Notes: generated by a model not told the origin, from the letters alone. A stretch of 64,000 bases of DNA from Chryseobacterium fluminis (GCF_026314945.1 NZ_CP111121.1:2108001-2172000), one strand, 5' to 3'; numbered from the stretch's first letter, positions 1 through 8,694 are shown. Made by a program: numbers and translations.

Positions 1-293
1 ATCGTTCCGCCGGTGAACTCGTCATCCTCTTTTTTCAGTCCTCTGATGATCTCAAGACCCACAAGCGGTTTTCCTTTTCGATCATCTTTACAGACAGTAC
101 AGTTCGGATTTCCAGGTTTGATCAGAAGCTGAGATATCTTCCCATAATACTTCCCATCAGACTTTTTATAGATCTCCACGATAGATTTTGCCTGCTTGGT
201 TTCATCATCTATGGTCTTCCACTTTCCTTCGATCTGAGCAAATGATAATACTCCGAATAAGGAAAGACCGAATGTTAATACTAATTTTCTCAT
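1..293 (-). CDS. DUF2147 family secreted protein (partial, cut by the window edge)
   Basis: About 97 residues are visible; the C-terminus lies beyond base 1. The protein starts MRKLVLTFGLSLFGVLSFAQ, a signal peptide with an AQ cleavage site, so it is probably periplasmic. The mature part has the DUF2147 pattern: a GKWKTID strand, then YGKI, then a CTVC-DD-KGKP-GLEII block. DUF2147 proteins are small beta-rich exported proteins of unclear role. The family call is from memory of the motif order. The bases upstream up to 462 are AT-rich, with no other gene seen. Confidence 0.75.
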   Translation of the reverse strand, partial: MRKLVLTFGLSLFGVLSFAQIEGKWKTIDDETKQAKSIVEIYKKSDGKYYGKISQLLIKPGNPNCTVCKDDRKGKPLVGLEIIRGLKKEDDEFTGGT

Positions 294-462
294 ATTTTTT
301 ATAGTTTTAATTCAGATAAAATATTTTTGTTGTCTATTTACTGTTAAAAGTATAAATTAATTTCAAACAAACAAAAATTTTTATTATTCCGGGCATAGAA
401 CGCTCAATATACAAGAAAAAACATTCCTTTGGAATTACCAACCGGATATATTCATTCTGTTA

Positions 463-2394
463 CTAATACATCTTCCTGTTGATAACCCTGTTCATATAAT
501 CCTGATACCAGGCCTTGCAAATCAGCTTTCCTTTCTGTATTTCCTGAGTATTTTTCAGTGATTCCATCAGGTTTTTTTCAAGTCCTAAATCCTTTTTGTC
601 AAAAATACCCACCACTTCCTTTCCATCAAAGCGATAAATATAATCCCCTATGATAAACTGTTCTACTCCGCCATCTGAGTTGGCAATAATCGCAGGATAT
701 TTTTTATCACTTACCAGACTTCTTCCCCAGCTCCTGATCTTTTTATGGTAACCAACCAGATCTGCTAACGTAGGATATATGTCGATCTGCTGGGCAAACT
801 CCTGATTTACCCCTTTCAAATTGTATTCGGGGTTTGGTGAATATAATATCATGGGGACAGCAAAACGGTTCATCGCCTTTTCATATTCGGGATAGTAAAT
901 TTCATTGGTATGATCTCCCGTGAAAACAAAAATGGTATTATTAAACCACGGCTGCTTTTTAGCTGTTTCAAAATATTTTTTGATGGAATAGTCTGTATAC
1001 TGAATCGGCTCATGCATCTGGCTGGGTCCTTTTTTAAATTTTCCGTTGTACTTTTCAGGTATTTTAAAAGGATGATGAGAGGATGCGGTAAAAACAGTAG
1101 CCATAAAAGGCTGGGGCTTTCCTACATTTTCAGCAAAATACTGTAAGAACGGTTCATCCCATATTGCCCACATGCCATCGAAGTCCTTATCATTGTTATA
1201 TTCCGTTTTTCCGAAATAGTGTTTAAACCCAAGAATATTTCCAAATCCGAAAAAGCCCATGGAGCCATTCGGTGCGCCATGATAAAAAGACGTATCATAG
1301 CCCAGTTCATTACACACGGAAACGATCGACTGAATTTTCTGATTGGAATAGGGCGAGCTTGTAAAAGCATCGGTGAGGCTCGGAATTCCTGCCAAAACAG
1401 AGCTCATCCCATGAATAGACTGCCTCCCGTTGGCAAAAGTATTGGGAAAGATCAGACTCTCTGTGGCCAGGCTATCCATAAACGGCGTGTACGAAACGTA
1501 ATCTTTAATATTTTTATCCTTATTGAATGCTCCGGAATATTCTCTGCTGAATGATTCCACAATAAAAATAACGATATTAGGTTTGTTTTGTACCTTTCTG
1601 TCATACTGCTTATAAGGCTGAATATTTTCATCGATGAATTTTTCATCTACAAAATGTACCTCCTTAAAATTGTTGGTCCCTAAAGTCCTGAAAAAAGAAA
1701 AAGTACTGTTGAGCACCATATTTCCCTGGGAAGGAATTTTTGCAAAACGGTTGGCATCTACCAGATTAATCGGTCTTGTGCTGTGCCTGAAATCTCCCCG
1801 GATGCCTCCCACCGCCAGAACAGCAACAATACATAAGGTAAGGACAGACCAGATAAAATAGGGCACCAGCTTTACCGGCCTGCTTTCTGTAATTTTCACT
1901 CTTTTATATAGGAATACCCACAGACTCATCAGGATAACAAACCATAACAGCACAAAGGGATTCTGCATAAAAGAAGCGGTAAACACCTTAAAGATGTTGG
2001 TTTCATGCTGAGCCACCTGAAATGCTGCCGAAGTAAGTCTTGTCTGTGAAAACCTGAAATATATAAAATCCCCGAAGTTCATGGCATAAGCAATTCCATT
2101 CGTAATAAAATAGATCCAGAACAGAATTTTCTGATATACTTTTTTTGTATTGATGACCACAGGAATGATGCTTAAGAGTATAAACAGGGCATTCACATAC
2201 AAAATGGCTGTAGTATCGAATGCGGTTCCGTGGTACGACAGGCTGAAATAATCTGCCACCGAATCCACTTTTATTAAATCCCGGTTAAAATACCAGAATA
2301 AAAATCTTGCGATCTGATAAAAAAAGTATGCTAGGAAAATTCTGTACAATAAAACCAGAACTTCCTGTTTTCTAAATTCTTTAAAAAATTTCAT
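463..2394 (-). CDS. LtaS/MdoB-like membrane sulfatase-fold phosphotransferase
   Basis: A 643-residue inner-membrane enzyme of the alkaline phosphatase/sulfatase superfamily, related to lipoteichoic acid synthase and phosphoglycerol transferases. About five membrane helices fill residues 15-210. The extracytoplasmic catalytic domain starts near residue 275 with NIVIFIVESFSREY, which carries the metal-binding Glu. GRQSIHGMSS holds the likely nucleophile, and SSHHPF and FTGDHTNE supply metal ligands. In Gram-negative bacteria such proteins modify glycans or lipids with phosphoglycerol or phosphoethanolamine; the substrate here is unknown. A longer frame begins at a TTG, but the ATG six bases on gives the normal MKFFKEF start and sits just after a -7 box. 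Confidence 0.85.
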   Translation of the reverse strand: MKFFKEFRKQEVLVLLYRIFLAYFFYQIARFLFWYFNRDLIKVDSVADYFSLSYHGTAFDTTAILYVNALFILLSIIPVVINTKKVYQKILFWIYFITNGIAYAMNFGDFIYFRFSQTRLTSAAFQVAQHETNIFKVFTASFMQNPFVLLWFVILMSLWVFLYKRVKITESRPVKLVPYFIWSVLTLCIVAVLAVGGIRGDFRHSTRPINLVDANRFAKIPSQGNMVLNSTFSFFRTLGTNNFKEVHFVDEKFIDENIQPYKQYDRKVQNKPNIVIFIVESFSREYSGAFNKDKNIKDYVSYTPFMDSLATESLIFPNTFANGRQSIHGMSSVLAGIPSLTDAFTSSPYSNQKIQSIVSVCNELGYDTSFYHGAPNGSMGFFGFGNILGFKHYFGKTEYNNDKDFDGMWAIWDEPFLQYFAENVGKPQPFMATVFTASSHHPFKIPEKYNGKFKKGPSQMHEPIQYTDYSIKKYFETAKKQPWFNNTIFVFTGDHTNEIYYPEYEKAMNRFAVPMILYSPNPEYNLKGVNQEFAQQIDIYPTLADLVGYHKKIRSWGRSLVSDKKYPAIIANSDGGVEQFIIGDYIYRFDGKEVVGIFDKKDLGLEKNLMESLKNTQEIQKGKLICKAWYQDYMNRVINRKMY

Positions 2395-2397
2395 GTG

Positions 2398-2405
2398 CAA
2401 ATTTA
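2398..2405 (-). promoter_or_regulatory. -7 box abutting the start codon of the LtaS-like gene
   Basis: TAAATTTG on the minus strand matches the Bacteroidota -7 consensus TAnnTTTG and ends three bases before the ATG. Transcription would then begin at or next to the start codon, giving a leaderless message. No good -33 TTG was found at the usual spacing. Confidence 0.5.
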
Positions 2406-2506
2406 CATCAAAATCGGATTAATGGATCATGTAATCATCCGACAGTTTATCTATTTGTTAATAATTTTTCTCAAACGTAACATGGCTATATTGTGAGATT
2501 ATTACA

Positions 2507-2536
2507 TTGCTACCTAGATATAATGTTTTAATTTTG
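2507..2536 (+). promoter_or_regulatory. Bacteroidota promoter of pssA
   Basis: TTG at 2507-2509, a 19-base spacer, then TAATTTTG at 2529-2536: a full match to the TTG-N(17-20)-TAnnTTTG consensus. The ATG follows the -7 box after only five bases, so the transcript is probably leaderless. Confidence 0.7.
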
Positions 2537-2541
2537 CGACT

Positions 2542-3255
2542 ATGAACTTTATTAAAAATAATCTTGCCAATGCCATCACACTGGGAAACCTCTTTTCCGG
2601 AGGTGTCGGAGCTATTCATCTTATTCTTGGTGATTATGAGACGACTGCGATCTGTATTATTCTTTCGTTGATCCTGGATTTTTTCGATGGTTTTGTAGCC
2701 CGAGCTTTAAAATCCAACTCCAATCTGGGGGTACAGCTTGATTCTCTTGCGGACATGGTAAGTTTCGGACTGCTTCCGGGATTAACAATGTTTGCCGCCT
2801 TGGAGCCTTTCGGGAAAATGTTGATGGAGGTAGAATTACCTTTTGAGATTAAATATTTAGGGTTGGTAGTTACTTTATTTTCATGTCTGAGGCTTGCTAT
2901 TTTCAACCTTGATGAAGATCAGAAATACTATTTTAAGGGATTAAATACGCCTTCCAACACCATTTTAATTTTTGGATTGTATTATGCTTATGAAGAAATC
3001 GGAACGTTTTCATTTTTATTCGAGAACGCCTTACTGTTAATTTTATTAACGGCCGTTTGTTCATGGCTTCTGATCAGTCCCATAAAAATGATTGCCATGA
3101 AATTCAGGTCTATGAAACTGGAGGATAATTATCCTAAAGCAGTACTTCTGGCAGGCTCCGCTGTTATTTTACTTATTTTTAAGACTGCCGGCATTCCGAT
3201 GGTGATTATTTATTATATTTTAGTATCGGTTATTTTTCAAAAACAACTTATATAA
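2542..3255 (+). CDS. pssA: CDP-diacylglycerol--serine O-phosphatidyltransferase
   Basis: A 237-residue membrane enzyme that joins CDP-diacylglycerol and serine to make phosphatidylserine, the precursor of phosphatidylethanolamine. The CDP-alcohol phosphotransferase motif DG-x2-AR-x8-G-x3-D-x3-D is seen in DFFDGFVARALKSNSNLG followed by VQLDSLAD, near residues 45-75. The rest is six or so hydrophobic helices ending near the C-terminus. Length matches the short type II (Bacillus-like) PssA. A canonical promoter lies directly upstream. It is transcribed divergently from the LtaS-like gene. Confidence 0.92.
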   Translation: MNFIKNNLANAITLGNLFSGGVGAIHLILGDYETTAICIILSLILDFFDGFVARALKSNSNLGVQLDSLADMVSFGLLPGLTMFAALEPFGKMLMEVELPFEIKYLGLVVTLFSCLRLAIFNLDEDQKYYFKGLNTPSNTILIFGLYYAYEEIGTFSFLFENALLLILLTAVCSWLLISPIKMIAMKFRSMKLEDNYPKAVLLAGSAVILLIFKTAGIPMVIIYYILVSVIFQKQLI

Positions 3256-3346
3256 GTTATAAAATTGGAGTATCGGTGTTCATTTGAAATACATGCAACA
3301 TTTATTAACTCATCCTTTATAACTTTCAACGCATAACTTATAAAAA

Positions 3347-4111
3347 ATGAATTTAAAATTATACAAACCGCTTTGTGTCTTTGATCTGGAAACCACAGGA
3401 ACGAATATCGGAAAAGACAGGATTGTGGAAATCTGTATTTTGAAGGTCAATCCTGATGCTTCAAGGGAAAGCAAAACGTGGAGGGTAAATCCTGAAATGC
3501 CTATTCCTGCAGAATGCAGCGCCATCCACGGTATTTATGACGAAGATATAAAAGATGCTCCCACATTTAAAGAAATTGCTTCAAAAGTAATGGAAATGAT
3601 TACCGGCGCAGATCTTGGCGGTTTTAATTCGAACAGGTTTGATGTTCCTCTTCTGGCTGAAGAATTACTGAGAGTGGGAATGGATTTTGATTTAAATAAA
3701 TTCAAACTGATAGATGCACAGACTATTTTCCATAAAAAAGAACCAAGAAATCTGGGAGCAGCGTATCAGTTTTACTGTGGAAAGACTTTGGAAAATGCAC
3801 ATTCTGCAGAAGCCGATGTAATGGCCACTTTTGAAGTTTTAGATGCTCAGGTGGGAAAATATGATGATATTCCGAAGGAAATAGCAGCCTTAAGCGAATT
3901 TACATTTCATAATAAGAACGCTGATTTAGCAGGTTTTATCGGATATAATAATAAAAACGAAGAGGTCTTCAACTTCGGAAAATATAAAGGACAGGGTGTA
4001 AAAGCCGTATTCCAGAAAGATCTCGGATATTACGGATGGCTTCAGAATGCCGACTTCCCTTTATACACGAAGAAAGTTTTCACCAAAATTCAGCTTTCGG
4101 GCAAATTTTAA
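3347..4111 (+). CDS. DEDDh 3'-5' exonuclease (DnaQ-like)
   Basis: A 254-residue protein of the DNA polymerase III epsilon exonuclease family. Exo I is VFDLETTGT (residues 11-19), Exo II is the GGFNSNRFDVPLL block with its Asp, and Exo III is HSAEADVMATFEVL, giving the DEDDh set. Residues from about 205 to the end form an extra region (NFGKYKGQGV, YYGWLQNADFP) like the small C-terminal module in stand-alone flavobacterial exonucleases. This suggests a repair or RNA/DNA trimming enzyme rather than the polymerase proofreading subunit. The next gene starts four bases downstream, so the two are probably co-transcribed. Confidence 0.85.
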   Translation: MNLKLYKPLCVFDLETTGTNIGKDRIVEICILKVNPDASRESKTWRVNPEMPIPAECSAIHGIYDEDIKDAPTFKEIASKVMEMITGADLGGFNSNRFDVPLLAEELLRVGMDFDLNKFKLIDAQTIFHKKEPRNLGAAYQFYCGKTLENAHSAEADVMATFEVLDAQVGKYDDIPKEIAALSEFTFHNKNADLAGFIGYNNKNEEVFNFGKYKGQGVKAVFQKDLGYYGWLQNADFPLYTKKVFTKIQLSGKF

Positions 4112-4115
4112 AATA

Positions 4116-4514
4116 ATGAACGATTTAGTTAAATTCAGATTCTACGAAACAGCCCTCCAGGCTAACAGGGATAAGCAGATCCTGGCTGAAAACGGCATCA
4201 ACAGCTTTATTGCCAACGAACAGCTTATTCAGTCGGACTGGTTGCTGGCTCAGGCCGTGGGCGGAATTCAGCTGCAGGTATTTCAGGAGGATCTTGAAAA
4301 AGCGAATCAGACACTGGACGATTATAAACAAAATGAAGAATTTTCCCTGGAAGTGGAGCATACGATTGAAAACTCCGAATTTGATTTTGTCTGTCCGAAA
4401 TGCGGATCGAACCATATTTACAGGGATGACAGCGCAACGAGCTTTTTTGGTGTCTCCATTCTGACAAGCCATAAGTTTGTCTGTTATTATTGTGGGAATG
4501 AGTTTACCCACTAG
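4116..4514 (+). CDS. DUF2007 domain protein with C-terminal zinc ribbon
   Basis: A 132-residue protein. The N-terminal 75 residues (FYETALQANRDKQILAENGI, then VGGIQLQVF) match the DUF2007 fold, a small alpha-beta domain seen in many Bacteroidota proteins of unknown role. The C-terminus holds CPKCGSNHIYRD and CYYCGNEF, a four-cysteine zinc ribbon. A longer frame overlaps the exonuclease gene; the ATG at 4116 removes that overlap and matches the usual family start (MNDLVKFR). Function unknown; the ribbon suggests nucleic-acid or protein binding. Confidence 0.75.
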   Translation: MNDLVKFRFYETALQANRDKQILAENGINSFIANEQLIQSDWLLAQAVGGIQLQVFQEDLEKANQTLDDYKQNEEFSLEVEHTIENSEFDFVCPKCGSNHIYRDDSATSFFGVSILTSHKFVCYYCGNEFTH

Positions 4515-4823
4515 AACGGGTCTACTTACTCAAGGCTGTTCATCTGAAAAACCTCAGTAAATGAGTTTGCTTTACTCAAATTCATTCCGGGACAAAAGAT
4601 GAAATTCCGGTTTGCCGTAAGACTGAAAAAAAAGACGACTTCCCCAGCCCCGATTGCAACGGCATCCTTTTGTGCAGCGAAGCGGAACAAAAGATATAGT
4701 GGAAAGCGGGAAAAAGCTGCAAAAAAATAAAAGCTGAAGCTTAAATAATAAAGAACAAAATCAGTAAGACAATCGCGGAACCGCTCCGGCAAACGTTTCT
4801 GCAATGACATAAATAAAAAAATT
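4515..4823. other. intergenic stretch between the DUF2007 and FAH-family genes
   Basis: No gene is supported in these 309 bases. A minus-strand frame of 104 codons runs across it but has low-complexity Phe/Tyr/Leu composition and overlaps the next start codon. The notable content is a hairpin-forming repeat at 4643-4729. Confidence 0.6.
4643..4729 (+). repeat. flavobacterial intergenic hairpin repeat (candidate structured RNA/REP-like)
   Basis: The segment runs from CCCCAGCCCCGATTGC through a stem ATCCTTTTGT/ACAAAAGAT to GTGGAAAGCGGGAAAAAGCT. The outer parts (CCCG near the start, CGGG near the end) can also pair. I recall very similar blocks scattered through Flavobacteriia genomes between genes; that is memory, not a search. 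It could be a REP-like element or a structured RNA. Confidence 0.5.
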
Positions 4824-5429
4824 ATGAAGATTATCTGCATCGGAAGAAATTACAGCGAACACGCAAAAGAATTAGGCAATGAAATCCCGGAGAAACCGGT
4901 GATCTTTATGAAGCCCGATACCGCCGTTCTGAAAGGTAATGATTTTTATATTCCGGAATTTTCAAATGATGTACACTATGAGCTGGAGGTTGTGGTGAAA
5001 ATTTCAAAGGGTGGAAAATACATCCGGAAGGAAACCGCCCACAAACATTATGACGAAATAGGTTTAGGCATCGATTTTACGGCAAGAGACCTGCAGAGTG
5101 AGCTTAAATCAAAGGGACTTCCCTGGGAACTTGCTAAAGGTTTTGACGGCTCTGCAGTGGTAGGAAATTTCTTTAAAAAAGAGGATTATCAGCTTGATTC
5201 TTTAGCATTTTCACTGTTGAAAAACAGGGAAAAAGTTCAGGAAGGAAATACAAAAGATATGATGTTCACCATAGATGATATTATTGCGTTTGTTTCCCAG
5301 TATTTCACTTTAAGGGTGGGAGATCTAATTTTTACGGGAACACCCAAAGGTGTCGGAAAGGTAGAGGAGAATGATATCCTGGAAGCCTACCTGGAAAATG
5401 AAAAAGTTCTGGACATCCGAATATTGTAA
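4824..5429 (+). CDS. fumarylacetoacetate hydrolase (FAH) family protein
   Basis: A 201-residue protein close in length to bacterial acylpyruvase/YcgM-type FAH enzymes, which hydrolyse or decarboxylate 2-oxo diacids using Mg2+ or Mn2+. Motifs: GRNYSEHAKELGNEIPEKP near the N-terminus, the metal-binding Glu pair in HYELEVVVKI, the Asp in GIDFTARDLQ, and the C-terminal GDLIFTGTPKGVGKV. The exact substrate cannot be read from sequence. An AT-rich TAAATAAAAAAATT tract precedes the ATG, the usual Bacteroidota leader. Confidence 0.85.
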   Translation: MKIICIGRNYSEHAKELGNEIPEKPVIFMKPDTAVLKGNDFYIPEFSNDVHYELEVVVKISKGGKYIRKETAHKHYDEIGLGIDFTARDLQSELKSKGLPWELAKGFDGSAVVGNFFKKEDYQLDSLAFSLLKNREKVQEGNTKDMMFTIDDIIAFVSQYFTLRVGDLIFTGTPKGVGKVEENDILEAYLENEKVLDIRIL

Positions 5430-5489
5430 GCAACAAATCCCTGTTTTCTGGCATAATTTTCCTATCTTTAGTAAACAAAATTAAAGGTT

Positions 5490-5927
5490 ATGATAAATAT
5501 TGTACTGCCCGTAGATTTTGGGGATAAAACAGAGCAGCTGGTAGACGGAGCTGTAAAATTTGCCAGACAGATACAGGGTAAATTATTTTTGATCCATGTG
5601 GCCCCTTCGGACATCGGTTTCGCAATCGGTGATATGGGATTTCAGTATTTTCCGGAAGTGGAAGAAAATGAAATCCGGGAAGAACTCGTTCAGTTAAATA
5701 AAATAGAACAGAGAATTATTGCCCAGGATGTGGATTGTGAGCATCTTCTGAAACAGGGTATCGCCAAAGATATTATTCTGGAGTATGCCCGGGAGAAGAA
5801 TGCAGACTTCATTGTGATGGGTTCTCACGGCAGAAGTGGTATTTATGATGTTTTTGTGGGAAGTCTCACCAAGGGAATTACGAAAGATTCAAGCGTGCCT
5901 GTTCTGGTACTTCCGATTCATGAATAA
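5490..5927 (+). CDS. universal stress protein (UspA family)
   Basis: A single-domain, 145-residue UspA-type protein. It starts with the beta-strand INIVLPVDFGDKTEQLVDGA and ends with the ATP-binding signature GSHGRSGIYDVFVGS, followed by the SVPVLVLP strand. The G-x2-G-x9-G-S pattern points to the ATP-binding subgroup. A weak -7-like TATCTTTA lies about 20 bases upstream. A clear hairpin terminator follows, so it is likely a single-gene unit. Confidence 0.88.
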   Translation: MINIVLPVDFGDKTEQLVDGAVKFARQIQGKLFLIHVAPSDIGFAIGDMGFQYFPEVEENEIREELVQLNKIEQRIIAQDVDCEHLLKQGIAKDIILEYAREKNADFIVMGSHGRSGIYDVFVGSLTKGITKDSSVPVLVLPIHE

Positions 5928-5951
5928 AGGAAAAAATTTTAATCGTTGAAT

Positions 5952-5989
5952 AAAAAAACCGATCAAATAAAATATTTGACCGGTTTTTT
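5952..5989 (+). terminator. rho-independent terminator after the universal stress gene
   Basis: Inverted repeat AAAAAACCGATCAAATA / TATTTGACCGGTTTTTT with a short AT loop and a T-run on the plus strand. The A-run on the left lets it serve the convergent minus-strand gene as well. Confidence 0.8.
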
Positions 5990-6006
5990 ACTATATAACC
6001 AATTAA

Positions 6007-6240
6007 TTAACCTTCTTTTTTGTAGATATTGGGATCGTAGTAAGGGTGCTTCCCTTCCGTCGGAGAATAATAGTCTTTATCTTTATCGCCGCCCAGCTTT
6101 ACAACTAAAACATAGCACCAGTACGTAAACAGTACGCAGCAAACGATAAATAAAATCCAGTTTAATACATTTCCAAAGGTATCGTAAAAACCGAAAGTCC
6201 ATTTGAAAACTTTACTTAAGAATAGAAAGAAAGACGTCAT
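6007..6240 (-). CDS. DUF6341-type small membrane protein
   Basis: A 77-residue protein with one strong membrane helix (residues 24-48, NVLNWILFIVCCVLFTYWCY) and a charged tail containing GGDKDKDYYSPTEGKHPYYD. This tail is typical of the flavobacterial DUF6341 family, which sits beside DUF6427 as it does here (divergent, 42 bases apart). Function unknown. In some genomes it has been mislabelled as uracil phosphoribosyltransferase because of its neighbour; it has no PRPP motif. Confidence 0.65.
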   Translation of the reverse strand: MTSFFLFLSKVFKWTFGFYDTFGNVLNWILFIVCCVLFTYWCYVLVVKLGGDKDKDYYSPTEGKHPYYDPNIYKKEG

Positions 6241-6258
6241 TATTTTCCTTTTTTAAAT

Positions 6259-6266
6259 TAACTTTG
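6259..6266 (+). promoter_or_regulatory. -7 box upstream of the DUF6427 gene
   Basis: TAACTTTG matches TAnnTTTG 16 bases before the ATG. An A-rich tract (TTTATAAAAA) sits just upstream of the start. No clear -33 TTG was found. Confidence 0.5.
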
Positions 6267-6282
6267 TACAAATTTATAAAAA

Positions 6283-7188
6283 ATGTTTAAATTACTTTCA
6301 AAAGAAAGCAATATTTTTTCAATTCCTGTTTATATTGGTTTTCTTCTTTTAGTAGTAATAATATTTAACTTCCTGAATTTCAATACCTATGAAGGAATTA
6401 TTGCCGGAATTACTTTTCTGGGGATCGCTTTGGGATATTTCTGTTTTCACAGTATCGCATTAAATTATCAGACCCATCTGCCTTTATTCCTGTATACTTT
6501 TTTTATTTTCGGTCTGTATCCCGGAAAAATGGATATCGGAATTGCCGTGTCCCTGCTTACGAATTCCTTTCTCTTATTACTGCTGACCAGTACTAACGAA
6601 GATCTCAGAAAGAAATCTTATGTATTGGTAGGGTCCATTGTGGCGCTGAATTTCATTTTCTTACCTACGACCTGGCCGATGGCTGTTTTTGTAATCATCC
6701 ACGTGATTGCCACTTCACAAAGGATCAGTTTAAATATTTTCAGATTTCTACTGGGAATCATGCTGATCGTATTCAGCTATTTTTCTATCATGTTCTTCCT
6801 GGATTTTACGTCATGGAATATGGATTATTTTCCTTTCGGAAAAATGAAGGCGGTAACTGATTACACCGACGTTCTTCCCCTATTGCCGATTGTATTGATG
6901 CTCATTTATGCAGTATACGACCATTTTAAAAATTATAACAGAAAAAGCCCGATCAGCAGATACAAGTACACCTTTTTACTGGTATTCTCTGTAGCCCAAC
7001 TGATCAGTATTGTCCTGTATATGAACAAAAGTTATGAATATTTGTTACTTTTGGCATTTCCTTCCAGCATCATTTTAAGCAGAATGTTAAGGTTTTTGCC
7101 TAAATTCTGGATGCAGGAAGTAAGTTTATGGCTTATTATTATCAGCTTGGTTACTTTTAAAGCGGGCACTTATTTCAATTTATTTTAA
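6283..7188 (+). CDS. DUF6427 family polytopic membrane protein
   Basis: A 301-residue protein made almost wholly of hydrophobic helices (about ten predicted by eye), with short charged loops such as NEDLRKKS and DHFKNYNRKSPISRYK. It matches the flavobacterial DUF6427 family by length, helix density and position beside DUF6341. No catalytic motif is visible. The next gene begins six bases after its stop, so they probably share a transcript. Confidence 0.65.
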   Translation: MFKLLSKESNIFSIPVYIGFLLLVVIIFNFLNFNTYEGIIAGITFLGIALGYFCFHSIALNYQTHLPLFLYTFFIFGLYPGKMDIGIAVSLLTNSFLLLLLTSTNEDLRKKSYVLVGSIVALNFIFLPTTWPMAVFVIIHVIATSQRISLNIFRFLLGIMLIVFSYFSIMFFLDFTSWNMDYFPFGKMKAVTDYTDVLPLLPIVLMLIYAVYDHFKNYNRKSPISRYKYTFLLVFSVAQLISIVLYMNKSYEYLLLLAFPSSIILSRMLRFLPKFWMQEVSLWLIIISLVTFKAGTYFNLF

Positions 7189-7194
7189 AAGATT

Positions 7195-7779
7195 ATGATT
7201 CAGATTGACGATAAATTAATTTCTGAGGATATATTTTCCGAAGAATTCGTTTGTAACCTTACCAAATGTAAGGGTGCATGTTGCGTAGAAGGGGACGTTG
7301 GCGCTCCGCTTGATAAGAATGAACTGGAAATTTTAGAGAATATTTTTGATAAAATTAAACCATACCTGACTCTGGAAGGCATTAAAGCTGTAGAGGAAAT
7401 AGGAGCATGGACTACCGATCCTATGGATGGCATGTATGTAACTCCGATGGTGGAAGACCGCGAGTGTGCTTACGTAACGTTTGATGAAAGAGGGATTACC
7501 AAGTGTGGAATCGAAAAGGCTTATGAAGATGGTGCAGTGGATTGGCAGAAACCTATTTCCTGCCATCTCTATCCTATCCGTGTTACGGAGTATTCTACCT
7601 TCACGGCCTTAAACTATCATGAGTGGGATGTGTGTAATGACGCCTGCGCTTTAGGAAAGGAATTGCAGGTTCCTATTTATAAATTTCTGAAAACGCCTTT
7701 AATCAGAAAGTACGGAGAGGAATTTTACGGTGTTCTCAGCGGAGCCGCCGATGAATGGAAAAAAGAGTACGGATCTTAA
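7195..7779 (+). CDS. DUF3109 family cysteine-rich protein
   Basis: A 194-residue protein with three Cys clusters: CNLTKCKGACC near residue 21, CGIEKAYEDG with PISCHLYPIRV in the middle, and CNDACALGK near residue 144. This matches the DUF3109 family and resembles the YkgJ-type C(x)2-8C metal-binding group. A bound metal or Fe-S cluster is likely but unproven. It follows DUF6427 closely and is followed by a strong hairpin. Confidence 0.8.
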   Translation: MIQIDDKLISEDIFSEEFVCNLTKCKGACCVEGDVGAPLDKNELEILENIFDKIKPYLTLEGIKAVEEIGAWTTDPMDGMYVTPMVEDRECAYVTFDERGITKCGIEKAYEDGAVDWQKPISCHLYPIRVTEYSTFTALNYHEWDVCNDACALGKELQVPIYKFLKTPLIRKYGEEFYGVLSGAADEWKKEYGS

Positions 7780-7832
7780 TATTGCATTTAAGACCATTAT
7801 AATGTAAGCTTAATAATTTTAATTCTATGCAC

Positions 7833-7869
7833 ATAAGACCGGGCTTCCCTGCGGGAAGCCCGGTCTTAT
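7833..7869. terminator. 17-bp perfect GC-rich hairpin
   Basis: The left arm ends GGGCTTCCC, the loop is TGC, and the right arm begins GGGAAGCCC. The stem is perfect over 17 bp. There is no long T-run after it, so it may stop transcription weakly or act as a 3' stabiliser for the DUF3109 transcript. Confidence 0.6.
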
Positions 7870-7945
7870 ATCTGTCATCGGGTCACATTGATATAAACCC
7901 AGCCAATACTTCTGCCGGGTACGTATCCGTAGGCTTATGATAAAA

Positions 7946-7970
7946 AGAGACCGAATAAAATCCGGTCTCT
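7946..7970 (-). terminator. terminator of the LolA-like gene
   Basis: Stem AGAGACCG / CGGTCTCT with an AT loop; on the minus strand it is followed by TTTTTATCA. It lies 25 bases after the stop codon of the minus-strand gene. Confidence 0.75.
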
Positions 7971-7995
7971 GCATCTATTTTATATGTGGAACAGA

Positions 7996-8694
7996 TTATT
8001 TAAAATCTGCATCTGTAACGCCTGAGTTGATCGTTACTTTCGTTGTTTTGATTTCCACTTTCTGTCCGTTTCCTTCGGCCTGAATTTCTGAAGGGAATTT
8101 TACGCCGTCTACAGTCATGTAACCTTTCATCACTGCACTTCCTTCTGCAGAGGTAGATTTGTACAGTAATCCTGTAGAGGCATCAAAATAATGCTTTCCT
8201 TTATCCGAGTTCAATACATTATATTCTTTACCCTCTATTTTTTCCACCGTTACAGAAGTAAAACTTGCCGGATCGAAACCTAACGCATCGATTGTTCTGC
8301 TTTTCTTAAGATCAGCAACTTTATCTGCGGGAATAGGATTTTTAGTTCCCATCTGGTCAAAATATCCTTTCTCACCATCGAAAAGCTGAACCATTTTCTG
8401 TCCCATGACAGATTGTTCTGATCTGAACTTATTGCCCATCTTTTTTGTGGTCATTGTTACCTCCATTCCCTGTACAGTAAGAGTATTGTCAACAACAGTC
8501 GTTTTGATAGCTTCCAGTTTATCTTTTCCTCCTAAAGCTTTAAGGTAATTATCGATAACTTCTTTAGAGGTCAGTTTAGATTGTACGGCTTCAGTTTTCG
8601 CGGGTGCTGAGGCAGCTGTAGCGGCAGTTTTTTGTGCTGCAACCGATGTTGAAAAAAGCACGGCACAGAAAAACGGAATGATGATCTTTTTCAT
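7996..8694 (-). CDS. exported LolA-like protein of unknown function
   Basis: A 232-residue protein with a signal peptide (MKKIIIPFFCAVLFSTSVAAQ). The mature part begins with an Ala/Thr-rich linker, then SKEVIDNYLKALGGKDKLEA. It continues as beta-strands (KFRSEQSVMGQKMVQLFDGE, KGYFDQMG, LLYKSTSAEG) typical of the LolA/LppX half-barrel seen in outer-membrane lipoprotein-sorting proteins. In Bacteroidota the same domain is often attached to M16 peptidases. The specific ligand is unknown. Confidence 0.6.
   Translation of the reverse strand: MKKIIIPFFCAVLFSTSVAAQKTAATAASAPAKTEAVQSKLTSKEVIDNYLKALGGKDKLEAIKTTVVDNTLTVQGMEVTMTTKKMGNKFRSEQSVMGQKMVQLFDGEKGYFDQMGTKNPIPADKVADLKKSRTIDALGFDPASFTSVTVEKIEGKEYNVLNSDKGKHYFDASTGLLYKSTSAEGSAVMKGYMTVDGVKFPSEIQAEGNGQKVEIKTTKVTINSGVTDADFK

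Noticed and set aside
4526..4840. 104-codon minus-strand frame between the DUF2007 and FAH-family genes
   Set aside because: Low-complexity hydrophobic/aromatic sequence, overlaps the FAH start and covers the hairpin repeat; no family resemblance.
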